Of a stretch of DNA of 29,540 bases, positions 1 through 7,948 are shown one piece after another. The position numbers were made by a program, and so were the translations under genes. Every line of letters begins with the position of its first letter. The stretch's first letter is position 1. Source of the DNA: JAVVRI01 sp036654795 (lineage in GTDB: Bacteria; Bacteroidota; Bacteroidia; Bacteroidales; Tannerellaceae); contig JAVVRI010000009.1 in assembly GCA_036654795.1 (NCBI GenBank), positions 1 to 29,540 of the forward strand, in the 5' to 3' direction. Under the pieces are notes generated by a model that did no database searches, had not been told where the DNA came from, and was given only the letters and a program-made list of their open reading frames with translations.

Positions 1-42
1 ACCTATGTTATCTTTTAAATATGTCCTGACAAAGAATCATAA

Positions 43-204
43 TCTATATCTGCAGTAGATATATTCCAGCGTCTGAAAAAAGAGAATCCGTCAGCAATGC
101 GTGGCGTATCTCCCGGTAGTTTCCAGAAACTGCTAATGGCATTGGGGATTGAACGTAAACATACCCGGTTAGGGAATTTGTATCAGGTAATACCGATGAT
201 TTGA
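43..204 (+). pseudogene. 3' remnant of a DUF3874 (VirE-associated) protein gene
   Basis: Frame 1 is open from base 43 to the TGA at 202-204 and encodes about 53 residues. They contain IFQRLKKENPSAMRG and, near the end, GIERKHTRLGNLYQV, which I recognise as the style of the C-terminal DUF3874 domain found on VirE/primase-like proteins of Bacteroides mobile and capsule regions. The same frame has stops at 16-18 and 40-42 and no start codon, so the gene is broken here, or frameshifted relative to sequence left of the window. No function should be assigned to the fragment. It probably marks an old mobile or integrated segment at this edge. Family recognition is by eye; that the frame is interrupted is directly visible. 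Confidence 0.6.
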
Positions 205-236
205 ATAAGGAGGTGCTCGTGAAAGCACCTCTTTAT
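205..236. terminator. Hairpin just after the remnant, terminator-like
   Basis: GAGGTGCT (210-217 region) pairs with AGCACCTC across a CGTGAA loop, and the flanking ATAAG/CTTTAT extends the stem to about 12 bp. It begins directly after the stop of the broken gene and lies about 140 bases beyond the stop of the minus-strand gene at 374, so it may end transcription from either side. Confidence 0.55.
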
Positions 237-373
237 TTCACGTTTCACCGTAATCCGCAGTCCGTCATGATGTTATGACTGTGAAAGGAGATTCGGATAT
301 TTCTATTTTAAGGTCACTCCAGGAAAGCATGAGTGCTTTTAGAGACTCAACTAGTCCTGTAAGAGTACCTTGC

Positions 374-2656
374 TTAATATCCCACCGCTCTTGTAAGAGG
401 GTAAAATTCGACTTTCTTTCCATCCACAAGGCGATACAACGTCCAACTGTTACCATCTACACCGGTTTCCAGTCTCCAATTGTAAGTAGGATCCATCAAT
501 AATTTCTTTAGGCAACGAGGGAAGGCATTGGCTGCTCTTGCATCCTCCCAAGTTCTGATAGCAGAGAATATCTTGTCTTTTTGCGGACAAGTCTCTACAT
601 CCTTCTGGTTGATCGATAGGAAATAAGTAGCTCCATATCCTACAGAAATGGCTTGAATATGTTCATATTGTTCAACGGTAGAGGTGTCTTTGATAGCAAA
701 ATTACCACCAAAAGAGACTGGGTAGTAGTTGGAATAAGTCACATCCCGGAGGTCTTTTCCCTGGCTAGTAACACTTCCCCATTGACGTGTATCTAGATCA
801 TACAGATTTCGTCCGCCACCCACATTCCATACGCTTTGATAATGCCAAGAACCTTCGGACAAGGTAGCACCTGAGAAGCGAAGGTTGGGTACACCCAACT
901 CATTTGCCTTTTCAAACATCTTCCGAAAGAAACGTTTGGCGGAATAATATCCATGCCCGTTATTGAAGAGGAACTCTTGGCCATCAAAGTCATAGAGAGT
1001 TACACCACACAGATGGGCTACTTCTGCATAATATTCGGCAATCTTATCCTGAAGAGCGAGATTCGGAATGATGCCTTCGTAGCCATAATTGATTGTTACC
1101 TGCAATTTATAGATGGTATCATTGACCTTATGGCTGACCGGTTTTGTTCCCCAATAACCGCGTTTTACATGGTGCAAGACATAAGGAGCCGTTTGAGAAA
1201 CCCCCAGATAATGGATCAGCTCTCCTCCTATTTTTATCATATTCAGGTTCTCGCAGTGTCCTTCCCAACTGGCTATCTCTTCTAGATATTTCGGGTCATC
1301 CACCACGATCACTGTATCGTCGGAAGAAAGATCGTTCTTCAACAAATATTTCTGCTGATAACACAGACTGTCACTAGGAAAAGGGCTAGCATCTTTTGTA
1401 CCAGGAGCCAAGGAGTTGGTAATATTGACACGCCCCAGCATAATGCCTTGTGCAGCTGCCAAGTCAGCAAATTCACGGTGAGACTTGTTACCAGTATTGA
1501 AACGGAATGGTTTTTTTTCCTGTTTTTTTCCATCGAGGTAACCTTCATTAGCTCGATCAGGGCGCAGGAAACCTTGATCGTAAGCATGAATAGCCGGAAA
1601 GCCCAGTCGGGCAGTATAAGAAATGATACTGTCGTACTGGTTGCCGCTAGTCATCACATCCGGACTGTAAGCGGCTGGGTCTTTTATCCATTTCCCTTTA
1701 ACGGTGGGGTGAGGCAAGCCTTCCGATAAGACAATATTTTGAATCACATCCATCAGAGCGGTGCTGTCCGGACTTCCCCATAGAGCGATAGAGGAGCCGA
1801 TAAAATCGACACCAGGTACTGATTCTGTTAGTATATGATTTGGAGCATTTACCGTCATGTTAGGGATCAATGAATAACATACGTTGCGCGGTTTGGTACG
1901 GTCGCGCGATTGGTAATTAAGGAAAATACGTCCAAGACTGTCTACCTGAGCCGCATTACCATACATTATTCTATAATAAGATTCTTTATTGGAATAGAAA
2001 GCTACATCGCTAATGCCATTTCCACCCACAGTAAACACCTGCCCTTCATGTAAACTATCTGGCAAAGGGAAACGAGCGGCATCGGGGGTATGAATTATAT
2101 ATTGGAAAGGAGCCGCATCTCCCTCTACATCAGCCGTACCTCCAATTGTATTATCGTTAAGTGCAAGTATACCAATACTATAATTAACAACATCACTCGT
2201 ATCGCGGGCTACCCCGATAATCTCACCCAAAAGATTGGTAATATTGGTGTAATACGATCCCCACTGAACCGCATCAATCCCATTGCGTGGTTCAAGGCTA
2301 TTCAATGTCAGTTTAAAATATTTATCTTGCGACTGCAACGAGATCTGAGCTATTGAGCCATTGGGGTAATCGAGTGTAAACACGCCGCTCTCCGTATCAT
2401 AATGAGCTTTCTGTGGCGTGTAGTAAATTTTGTTTTTACTATCATACAGTGACAGTAAAGGCGAAGATTTATCAGCCGGACTGAACTCGCGGCCGTTCGG
2501 TACGGTCAGATTCTTCATACTGGTGATATATCCGGCGCTGTTGATGTCGATACTAAAATAATTCGTATGGAAATTCCACGAATTACTACCTGCACAACCC
2601 ATTAGAAATAGGGCGGAGGCGATAGATAATAATGTTTTCTTATTCATATTCTTCAT
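374..2656 (-). CDS. Large exported lipoprotein, putative TIM-barrel glycoside hydrolase-like protein
   Basis: This 760-residue protein starts with a lipoprotein signal: a basic N-terminus, a hydrophobic stretch, and LMGC with the lipidated Cys at about residue 21. Residues about 28-330 look beta-rich, like the N-terminal sandwich of many exported glycosidases. Residues about 350-720 contain barrel-like pieces: GFPAIHAYDQGF, a Y-D-F-D-G-Q-E segment (residues about 548-554) whose acids could be catalytic, and glycine- and tryptophan-rich loops such as SEGSWHYQSVWN. I cannot place it in a numbered CAZy family. It follows the 748-residue gene on the same strand after 172 bases, so the two are probably cotranscribed and act on the same glycan. 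No SusC/SusD, sulfatase or regulator lies beside them. Start choice is ATG 2656; an ATG three codons later is also possible. Confidence 0.6.
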   Translation of the reverse strand: MKNMNKKTLLSIASALFLMGCAGSNSWNFHTNYFSIDINSAGYITSMKNLTVPNGREFSPADKSSPLLSLYDSKNKIYYTPQKAHYDTESGVFTLDYPNGSIAQISLQSQDKYFKLTLNSLEPRNGIDAVQWGSYYTNITNLLGEIIGVARDTSDVVNYSIGILALNDNTIGGTADVEGDAAPFQYIIHTPDAARFPLPDSLHEGQVFTVGGNGISDVAFYSNKESYYRIMYGNAAQVDSLGRIFLNYQSRDRTKPRNVCYSLIPNMTVNAPNHILTESVPGVDFIGSSIALWGSPDSTALMDVIQNIVLSEGLPHPTVKGKWIKDPAAYSPDVMTSGNQYDSIISYTARLGFPAIHAYDQGFLRPDRANEGYLDGKKQEKKPFRFNTGNKSHREFADLAAAQGIMLGRVNITNSLAPGTKDASPFPSDSLCYQQKYLLKNDLSSDDTVIVVDDPKYLEEIASWEGHCENLNMIKIGGELIHYLGVSQTAPYVLHHVKRGYWGTKPVSHKVNDTIYKLQVTINYGYEGIIPNLALQDKIAEYYAEVAHLCGVTLYDFDGQEFLFNNGHGYYSAKRFFRKMFEKANELGVPNLRFSGATLSEGSWHYQSVWNVGGGRNLYDLDTRQWGSVTSQGKDLRDVTYSNYYPVSFGGNFAIKDTSTVEQYEHIQAISVGYGATYFLSINQKDVETCPQKDKIFSAIRTWEDARAANAFPRCLKKLLMDPTYNWRLETGVDGNSWTLYRLVDGKKVEFYPLTRAVGY

Positions 2657-2697
2657 CCGTAAATATTTATTAGCGAGACTGACTATAAATCAACCTC

Positions 2698-2844
2698 TTA
2701 ATTTTTAATTCTTTCATTTGACACAAAGAAAGAATAGCAGATATCATTAGGATATTCACTTTCTTGTGAACGTCCGAACCACAGCATCTTGATGTCCTTC
2801 GACGAGTAGAAGCGATCATGTACGTTTTTTATATATCTGTTAAT
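2698..2844 (-). pseudogene. Coding-like remnant between the two minus-strand genes
   Basis: The minus strand is open here for about 48 codons, and the peptide looks like real protein: it contains HDRFYSSKDIKMLWFGRSQE and then SEYPNDICYSFFVSNE, ending at a TAA (2698-2700). There is an in-frame stop at 2845-2847 and no plausible start except an internal ATG. It overlaps the last few codons of the upstream 748-residue gene in another frame. The simplest reading is the 3' end of a gene mostly lost by deletion between the two surviving genes. The family is unknown to me. It could instead be chance openness, since the stretch is short. Confidence 0.4.
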
Positions 2845-5075
2845 TTATAATGTATTGTTTTTCCTGCATTCACTTTTACCTTCCGATTCCACCGCAGGAA
2901 AGCATTATCGCCCAGAGGACGAGTAGCATCTGCCTCGTTTTCAGCAAAGATGGTTACTTCGGCATTGTAAGCGGTAGGATTGGTTATTTCCAGCAATAAC
3001 TGTTTATTGGTTTGACTCACAATATGAGCTTCCAGATGGTCGAATACATAAAACAGAGGTTTAGCGCCTATCCGTACATAGATGCCCGGGATTTCGAGAC
3101 TCATCAATGCACCGTTCAATTCATTCCAGCCAGTCTGTCCCCCGTCACCACGCGAACCACGGCTGTCTGCATCACAATAGGTAAGACGTTCCGTAATTTT
3201 ACCGTTTGGCTGTACTCCTTCAGCATGTGCATGAATCACATCACGCAGCAGTTCGGCATACAGAGTCTCTCCCGTTGCTCGGTATAACTTGAATAAAGCA
3301 TCACCGGATTGTGTACAAAAACCAGGAGCACCATGTTTGTTTTGCGTACTAGCCCATACAGCACCCGTAAGGTTGGCTCCTAGTTTGGCCAAGGGTGTAT
3401 TTTCCGGCATACGATAAGGGAATGAAACAGTCCAAGTCGCACATAAATTGGCCAGATCGCCGGCTTGTTTCAGATATTGTTCTTGGTCGGTCGCCTCGTA
3501 TAGCGTCATTAGGGAGGTCATCAACGCAACGGCCGTCTCCGAATCTGCATTCTGCAAAATATCACCACATCCTCCGGAGGTAAAACCGAGCAGAGCAAAA
3601 TCAGCATAATAGTCCAAGGCTGCTTGACACGCTGTCTCCAAATATTCAGGATTATTGTAATAGATAGAGGACAATACAAGTCCTGCCACGGTCATTGCTC
3701 CACTCGTTGTATTATAAACAGCAACATCACCTGATTCCACATAGACATAATTGCCCCAAGTACCTTCTTTCTTCCAAGTGTTCATAAAAGCATCAGCGAG
3801 CTTGCAAACATCCGCTTCCCATGCCGGGTCGATCTCATTGGTTTTACCTTGCTGCTTCAGTAACATGAATTGTTTTACCATCCAGTAAAGAATGTCACTA
3901 TTTCTACGCGTCAGTCCTATTCCCGGATTTTGGGCGGCAGCATCACGTTTCATCGGTTTTCCGTCTGCTGCCAGTACATCATAGTAGTAACCACTTTCCC
4001 CCTTAGCACGCGAAAGAGCGAAATCGAATGTGTTTTTCACTTTCTGCCGATGTTCCGAATCCCCTAAGGCCAGCATAGGATAGGTATTCATCAAACCACC
4101 TATCCAGCCATACGACATCCAGTTGGCATTTTCTGGGCAGTAATATTCCCACTGTTCACCTTTATAATAACGGTCATCGATGTTACGTACCATACGTGCA
4201 AACACTTCGCTCATAGGCATCAGGTTACGAGGGACTTCTCCGTTGGTATGTACCTTACGGTATTTCATGAAGTGTGATAATAACTCTGGTACATCTTGAC
4301 AGAAAAAAGTAACCTCCGTTACACGGATAACGATTTCATCTCCTTTCTTTACCTGAATACCTCTATCGGGACTTTTACTGAAACCGATAAATTCCGGTTT
4401 ACGTTCGCGTACACCCGGCGCACTGATAATAAAAGAGGCGATACTTCTGTCCAGACTTTCTTCCACGATCAGAGCATGATCCAAGACCTGATTGTCCCAG
4501 TTGATTCCTTGATCTGTCAGCAGAAGTATTCCGTTCTGCTTCGCTCGTTCGAGAATAGCCATAGCTGGCGTAGCTGTATTACTGATGTTTACTTCCAGAC
4601 GAGATTTTCTACCGAATTCAGGTGACAATTGCGGTATCGGATTAGAAGTAAGTGCCAACTCCCTCCGGTTGTAATCTGTTTTATCGAGTCCAGATGCGTA
4701 CTCACGGTTCACGATGCGCTGCCGGTTGCCATTATAGACAGACGATGGAATCATTACATAATTATCGCTTGTCCAGCCATAACGATCGAAAGCAACCGCT
4801 ATGCCGGCCTCTTTCATATCCTGTTTTGCGGTAAAGTGGAAAGTATATGTTTTGCCACTATCTGTTGTCGTTTGTTCTTGACTGACAGCCCAGTTAGAAT
4901 CAACGTTGATCTCTTTACTTTGCTTTAACTTCGCTTCGTTATATGTGCATTCCAGTAGCCGAATGTTTTTTTTCGTATTCTTTATTTCCGGTAACCAAGA
5001 TGCCTGAGCTACCACATTTGTATACGCTCCTACCAAGAAAGACAGCGTGCATACTAAAATTATTTTTTTCATCAA
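2829..5075 (-). CDS. Exported (alpha/alpha)6-barrel-like carbohydrate-active protein
   Basis: This 748-residue protein has a Sec signal peptide cleaved near VVAQA (residue about 25). Residues about 27-280 look like a beta-sandwich. Residues about 290-650 are helical with aromatic- and glycine-rich connectors (GYYYDVLAADGKPM, GGCGDILQNADSETA, GAVWASTQNKHGAPGFC, SRGDGGQTGWNELNG), which is the look of six-hairpin glycosidases and related lyases or glucuronyl hydrolases. Residues about 660-748 form a final beta domain. I cannot assign a CAZy family or a catalytic residue. It is the first gene of the minus-strand pair; the downstream partner is the lipoprotein ending at 374. No convincing TAnnTTTG promoter is visible just upstream on the minus strand. 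Periplasmic location is inferred from the signal peptide. Confidence 0.6.
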   Translation of the reverse strand: MMKKIILVCTLSFLVGAYTNVVAQASWLPEIKNTKKNIRLLECTYNEAKLKQSKEINVDSNWAVSQEQTTTDSGKTYTFHFTAKQDMKEAGIAVAFDRYGWTSDNYVMIPSSVYNGNRQRIVNREYASGLDKTDYNRRELALTSNPIPQLSPEFGRKSRLEVNISNTATPAMAILERAKQNGILLLTDQGINWDNQVLDHALIVEESLDRSIASFIISAPGVRERKPEFIGFSKSPDRGIQVKKGDEIVIRVTEVTFFCQDVPELLSHFMKYRKVHTNGEVPRNLMPMSEVFARMVRNIDDRYYKGEQWEYYCPENANWMSYGWIGGLMNTYPMLALGDSEHRQKVKNTFDFALSRAKGESGYYYDVLAADGKPMKRDAAAQNPGIGLTRRNSDILYWMVKQFMLLKQQGKTNEIDPAWEADVCKLADAFMNTWKKEGTWGNYVYVESGDVAVYNTTSGAMTVAGLVLSSIYYNNPEYLETACQAALDYYADFALLGFTSGGCGDILQNADSETAVALMTSLMTLYEATDQEQYLKQAGDLANLCATWTVSFPYRMPENTPLAKLGANLTGAVWASTQNKHGAPGFCTQSGDALFKLYRATGETLYAELLRDVIHAHAEGVQPNGKITERLTYCDADSRGSRGDGGQTGWNELNGALMSLEIPGIYVRIGAKPLFYVFDHLEAHIVSQTNKQLLLEITNPTAYNAEVTIFAENEADATRPLGDNAFLRWNRKVKVNAGKTIHYKLTDI

Positions 5076-5476
5076 TCAGATATTTAGAGCCTGTTTAAAA
5101 ATAGCAGAAATCATTTTCTAACGAAGTTCCCGTATCAGTCGGGATGTATCAGACTTATTTAACGGAAACAGAGTGCAATATATAACAAAAGTGTTGAATC
5201 TGCAAGCAAGAAAGCGAAAATATGATTGTGCTTTTTGTTTCCATCTTTGTAAAAAATAGAATTAGCCATTATCATAAGTTGCATCTTTCGGCGTTCCCAT
5301 TCAGAGATGCATGTCGTACCTAAAAGTAACTTGCAAATTGATTGCTTTTGGGTATAATTACGGAATTTTGTTTATCTTTGGCGTTCGTATAAATGCTGTG
5401 GTTCTGCTTGTTCAAAAGTAAATATGATTATGAATGTGTTTATTGAATTTTACGTTACTTGTATAATTATCAACAA
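5076..5476. other. Divergent intergenic region
   Basis: About 400 bases separate the minus-strand pair from the plus-strand barrel gene. A small hairpin TCCCG-N7-CGGGA lies near 5127-5143, in the leader of the minus-strand gene. CATCTTTG at about 5252 is a weak promoter look-alike. The best element is TATCTTTG at 5373, listed separately. I see no gene or RNA in the rest. Confidence 0.4.
5373..5380 (+). promoter_or_regulatory. Bacteroidetes -7 element for the barrel/phosphoesterase pair
   Basis: TATCTTTG matches the TAnnTTTG consensus exactly. A TTTG at 5347-5350 lies 22 bases upstream, near the usual 19-21 spacing of the -33 element. Transcription would start near 5387, leaving a leader of about 90 bases before the ATG at 5477. 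Confidence 0.55.
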
Positions 5477-6157
5477 ATGAAGAAAGGGATAATATTACTT
5501 CTCATTTTCCTATGTCCATTTATTGGAGTTTATGGCCAGAAGAATGAAGTCAAAGCATATCTTCAGGTTGGAGACAATGCTTTACATGGAGTCTACGGAG
5601 GCTTTACCGGATTTTATACCCGGAATTTTACAGATCGTTTTGAACTGACGGGTGGATTGAATTTGTCTACTAAGAATAAACATGCTTTTTCTGGCTTGTC
5701 TGCTGAAACCAGCTATCGTTTCCCTGTTTATAAATTTAATCTTTATTTATCAGCTAAAGGAGTATATAGCCACTATGAGATTTCTAAAATGAATGAGGCG
5801 TTATTTCGTTTAGCTGCAACTTGGGAGAGCCGTTACTTCCAGTTGACATTGGGTAACAGCTTCTTGGGGTATTTCTCTTATGGTAGCAGTGTGTTTGAAC
5901 CTATAACATGGACTTTTGGAACAGCTTTGCATATCCGCCCGCGGGAGAACTGGTGGAATGTCGGATTATTTATTCGTAATTATGATGATTTCATATTTGA
6001 AAATTTTAATATAATGTACGGCTTGGATGCAAGAGTCGATGTCGCTAAAAACTGGCGGTTGTTTGGTGAATTTACAGCCAGGCCGGCCGGAAGTATGAAT
6101 CAGTTGGCAATGAAGTATGAAACATTTTTAAAATTGGGAGTAAGACGAGTATGGTAA
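5477..6157 (+). CDS. Small outer-membrane beta-barrel protein
   Basis: The protein is about 226 residues. The ATG at 5477 is preferred over a TTG six codons upstream because it directly begins a normal signal peptide (MKKGIILLLIFLCPF, cleaved near VYGQ). The mature part is a run of alternating amphipathic strands rich in Tyr, Phe and Trp with Gly/Asn turns (LHGVYGGFTGFYTRNFTDR, NWWNVGLFIRNYDD) and ends in GVRRVW; a terminal aromatic residue is typical of outer-membrane barrels. Its role is unknown. Its stop overlaps the start of the phosphoesterase gene by 7 bases (6151-6157), so the two are translationally coupled and probably work together in the envelope. Confidence 0.6.
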   Translation: MKKGIILLLIFLCPFIGVYGQKNEVKAYLQVGDNALHGVYGGFTGFYTRNFTDRFELTGGLNLSTKNKHAFSGLSAETSYRFPVYKFNLYLSAKGVYSHYEISKMNEALFRLAATWESRYFQLTLGNSFLGYFSYGSSVFEPITWTFGTALHIRPRENWWNVGLFIRNYDDFIFENFNIMYGLDARVDVAKNWRLFGEFTARPAGSMNQLAMKYETFLKLGVRRVW

Positions 6158-7056
6158 AAGTGAGAAATATATTGCTGGCATTTGCTATGCTGGCACTTTA
6201 TGTAGGTTGCGATAAGGTGGAACCTACAGGTATCTTGATCGGTAATACGAATGTGAATGACCGTGTAAAGCAATCCATCGAATATTATTCCGATGATAAA
6301 AACGGCGAGAAGAAAAAATTTTTCTTGAAAGCGAAGAATAAGGAGTATTCTTTTCTGATAGTTGCCGACAGTCATACGACTAACGACCTGAATCGTTTGA
6401 CGGAGTTTTTTGATGAAGCGTCGAATGGCAATTACCTTTTTTCAGCTCATTTGGGAGACTTTGCCGAGACGAAGTCGGAGTATTATCATGCGGTAGACAC
6501 TCTCCTGCAAGGGTATGAAAATAAGTTAGGCGATGACTGGCATTTCTATCCGGTGGTAGGAAATCATGATATAAGCCATAGTGGTTGGAGTTTGTTCAAT
6601 TTGATATTTGGAGCTTCTACTTATTTTGTGATGATTGAGGTGGATGCAAATAAGGATATATATGATCTGTGTATATTCCTTGATTCTGCCAACGCATCGT
6701 TAGGAAAGGAACAAATGGAGTTTTTGCGCTCGTTCTTTGAAGATGAAATGCGAAAGGGATTCCGGAATTATTTTGTTTTTACTCATAATCCTTTCTTCCG
6801 TCCGCGTACGAATGTTGTTTCGTCGAACTTCCCGAGAGAAGAACTTTATTACTTGCTGAACCTATTTGCCGAAAATAATGTGAACTATGTTTTCAGCGGT
6901 CACTTGCATGCACATGGAGAAAATACGTTCCGTGGAGTGAAATATATTACGATGGATGCTTTTAGTGAGCGTAATAACCCCGAAAAAGGAGAAATGGTAA
7001 AGATTACCTGCAAGGAAAATGGAGATATAACATATGAATTGTTGTATGTAAAGTAG
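6151..7056 (+). CDS. Calcineurin-like metallophosphoesterase lipoprotein
   Basis: This 301-residue protein has a signal ending YVGC, with the lipidated Cys at residue 20. All metal-site motifs of the calcineurin-like phosphoesterase superfamily are present in order: ADSH (D-x-H), LGDFAE (GD), VGNHD, FTHNPF, and GHLHAHG (GHxH). It should therefore be a dimetal phosphomonoesterase or phosphodiesterase anchored to a membrane by lipid; the substrate cannot be read from sequence. It overlaps the upstream barrel gene by 7 bases, suggesting a coupled outer-membrane pair. The C-terminal 40 residues continue the fold with no added domain. About 150 bases follow before the next gene, with no clear hairpin terminator. 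Confidence 0.82.
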   Translation: MVKVRNILLAFAMLALYVGCDKVEPTGILIGNTNVNDRVKQSIEYYSDDKNGEKKKFFLKAKNKEYSFLIVADSHTTNDLNRLTEFFDEASNGNYLFSAHLGDFAETKSEYYHAVDTLLQGYENKLGDDWHFYPVVGNHDISHSGWSLFNLIFGASTYFVMIEVDANKDIYDLCIFLDSANASLGKEQMEFLRSFFEDEMRKGFRNYFVFTHNPFFRPRTNVVSSNFPREELYYLLNLFAENNVNYVFSGHLHAHGENTFRGVKYITMDAFSERNNPEKGEMVKITCKENGDITYELLYVK

Positions 7057-7148
7057 GTATATAATAGTAAACAACCTCCCAAGGAGCAAAATTAGAAGGA
7101 AGCATACGCCACTGACACCCATATTTCGCACAAACTTTAATTTAATTA

Positions 7149-7180
7149 CTTGCTTGTACTGAGGGGATGTATTATATTTG
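7149..7180 (+). promoter_or_regulatory. Promoter for the DUF6078-like gene
   Basis: TATATTTG (7173-7180) fits TAnnTTTG, with CTTG (7149-7152) 20 bases upstream as a near-match to the -33 TTTG. The start of transcription would be near 7187, about 20 bases before the ATG at 7207. Confidence 0.55.
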
Positions 7181-7206
7181 GCGGATATTGAAAAGCAGAA
7201 ACAGAT

Positions 7207-7647
7207 ATGATAGAAAAACTCGATTACGCAATGGTCCCAGGCGGATTTACACATTGCTTTAACGGAAACTGCAAGCATGCAGATCAGTGTTTGCGGCATC
7301 AAATCGCCCGTTTTATCCCCGATACACATTGGTCGGTGTTAGTTGTAAATCCGGTATGTACCGATTCCGATGGCGAATGTAAAGCCTTTTTGGCGGATAC
7401 TCCTGTGAAATATGCGATTGGTATGGATCATCTATTTGACCAGATTCCTTATTCTGAGGCGAATTGCATCAAGCAAAAGCTGCTGAATACGTATGGGAAG
7501 AATACGTATTATCGGTTTAAACGCAAAGAAAGAATCTTTTCGCCCGAAGACCAACACTTTATCCGTCAGGTGTTTCTGAGTTACGGCGTGCAGGAAGAAC
7601 CTGCATTCGACGATTGGCAGCTTAGCTATCTATGGACAAATGAATAG
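7207..7647 (+). CDS. DUF6078-like small cysteine-rich protein
   Basis: This 146-residue protein has no signal peptide and is probably cytosolic. The N-terminal part holds HCFNGNCKHADQCLRH, with Cys17, Cys22 and Cys28 (C-x4-C-x5-C) flanked by His16, His24 and His31, then Cys51 and Cys58. The C-terminal half has a basic stretch (YYRFKRKERIF) followed by SPEDQHFIRQVFLSYGVQEEPAFD. I recognise this as the style of DUF6078 proteins of Bacteroidales, which have no established function. The Cys/His cluster suggests bound zinc or an iron-sulfur site, which is inference. It is a single-gene unit with its own promoter, followed by the periodic array. Confidence 0.6.
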   Translation: MIEKLDYAMVPGGFTHCFNGNCKHADQCLRHQIARFIPDTHWSVLVVNPVCTDSDGECKAFLADTPVKYAIGMDHLFDQIPYSEANCIKQKLLNTYGKNTYYRFKRKERIFSPEDQHFIRQVFLSYGVQEEPAFDDWQLSYLWTNE

Positions 7648-7660
7648 GAAATTGAGTCTG

Positions 7661-7770
7661 GTTTCATCAGTGTGAAACTTTAGTTTCATGCCGATGAAAC
7701 AAAAGTTTCACTGTGGAGAAACAAAAGTTTCAATACGATGAAACTAAAGTTTCATGTAGTTAGAATAAAC
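7661..7770. repeat. 22-bp periodic palindromic array (five units)
   Basis: GTTTCA begins at 7661, 7683, 7705, 7727 and 7749, exactly 22 bases apart each time. Each unit is GTTTCA, six variable bases, TGAAAC, then four A/T bases. The TGAAAC half starts at 7673, 7695, 7717 (one mismatch, AGAAAC) and 7739, and the fifth unit is degenerate. The variable hexamers are TCAGTG, TGCCGA, CTGTGG, ATACGA and TGTAGT. Every half-site can pair with the one on either side, giving alternative hairpins. An extra TGAAAC follows at 7771. The period is not a multiple of three, so it is not a coding repeat. It lies between the DUF6078-like stop and the sigma-54 promoter. Confidence 0.85.
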
Positions 7771-7839
7771 TGAAACTCTACTTTCTGTGGTAAACACTAG
7801 CTGACGCGCGAAGCCGGACGACTACGATTGTTGTAAAAG

Positions 7840-7865
7840 CGGACACACTGTTCATTATCGGACAC
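7840..7865 (+). promoter_or_regulatory. Candidate enhancer sites for the sigma-54 promoter
   Basis: CGGACAC occurs twice in direct orientation, at 7840-7846 and 7859-7865, 19 bases apart, with a further CGGAC at 7815. The second forms an imperfect dyad with TGTTCA upstream (TGTTCA-N4-CGGACA). They lie about 70-95 bases before the predicted start, where NtrC-type activators usually bind. The regulator encoded at 9479 is the obvious candidate. Confidence 0.4.
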
Positions 7866-7908
7866 TTCGTGAAATTGCATTGCACAGATTATCAGCGGTG
7901 TATGTTTT

Positions 7909-7924
7909 TGGCATGGCTTTTGCA
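7909..7924 (+). promoter_or_regulatory. Sigma-54 (RpoN) -24/-12 promoter
   Basis: TGGCATGGCTTTTGCA has GG at 7910-7911 and GC at 7922-7923 with exactly 10 bases between, matching the sigma-54 consensus TGGCAC-N5-TTGCA closely. The expected start is near 7935, about 14 bases before the TolC-family ATG. Two genes downstream lies an NtrC-type activator, which supports the call. Confidence 0.8.
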
Positions 7925-7948
7925 TTGGGATAGGCAAATGTTATCCAA

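Noticed and set aside
265..456. Minus-strand open frame overlapping the 3' end of the gene at 374, with a protein-like tail (about 63 codons)
   Set aside because: It could suggest a frameshifted C-terminus of the 760-residue protein, but the annotated end is plausible, the frame is short, and no motif supports it.
7661..7770. CRISPR array
   Set aside because: Repeat half-sites are 6 bases and the variable parts only 6 and 4 bases; no leader or cas genes are present.
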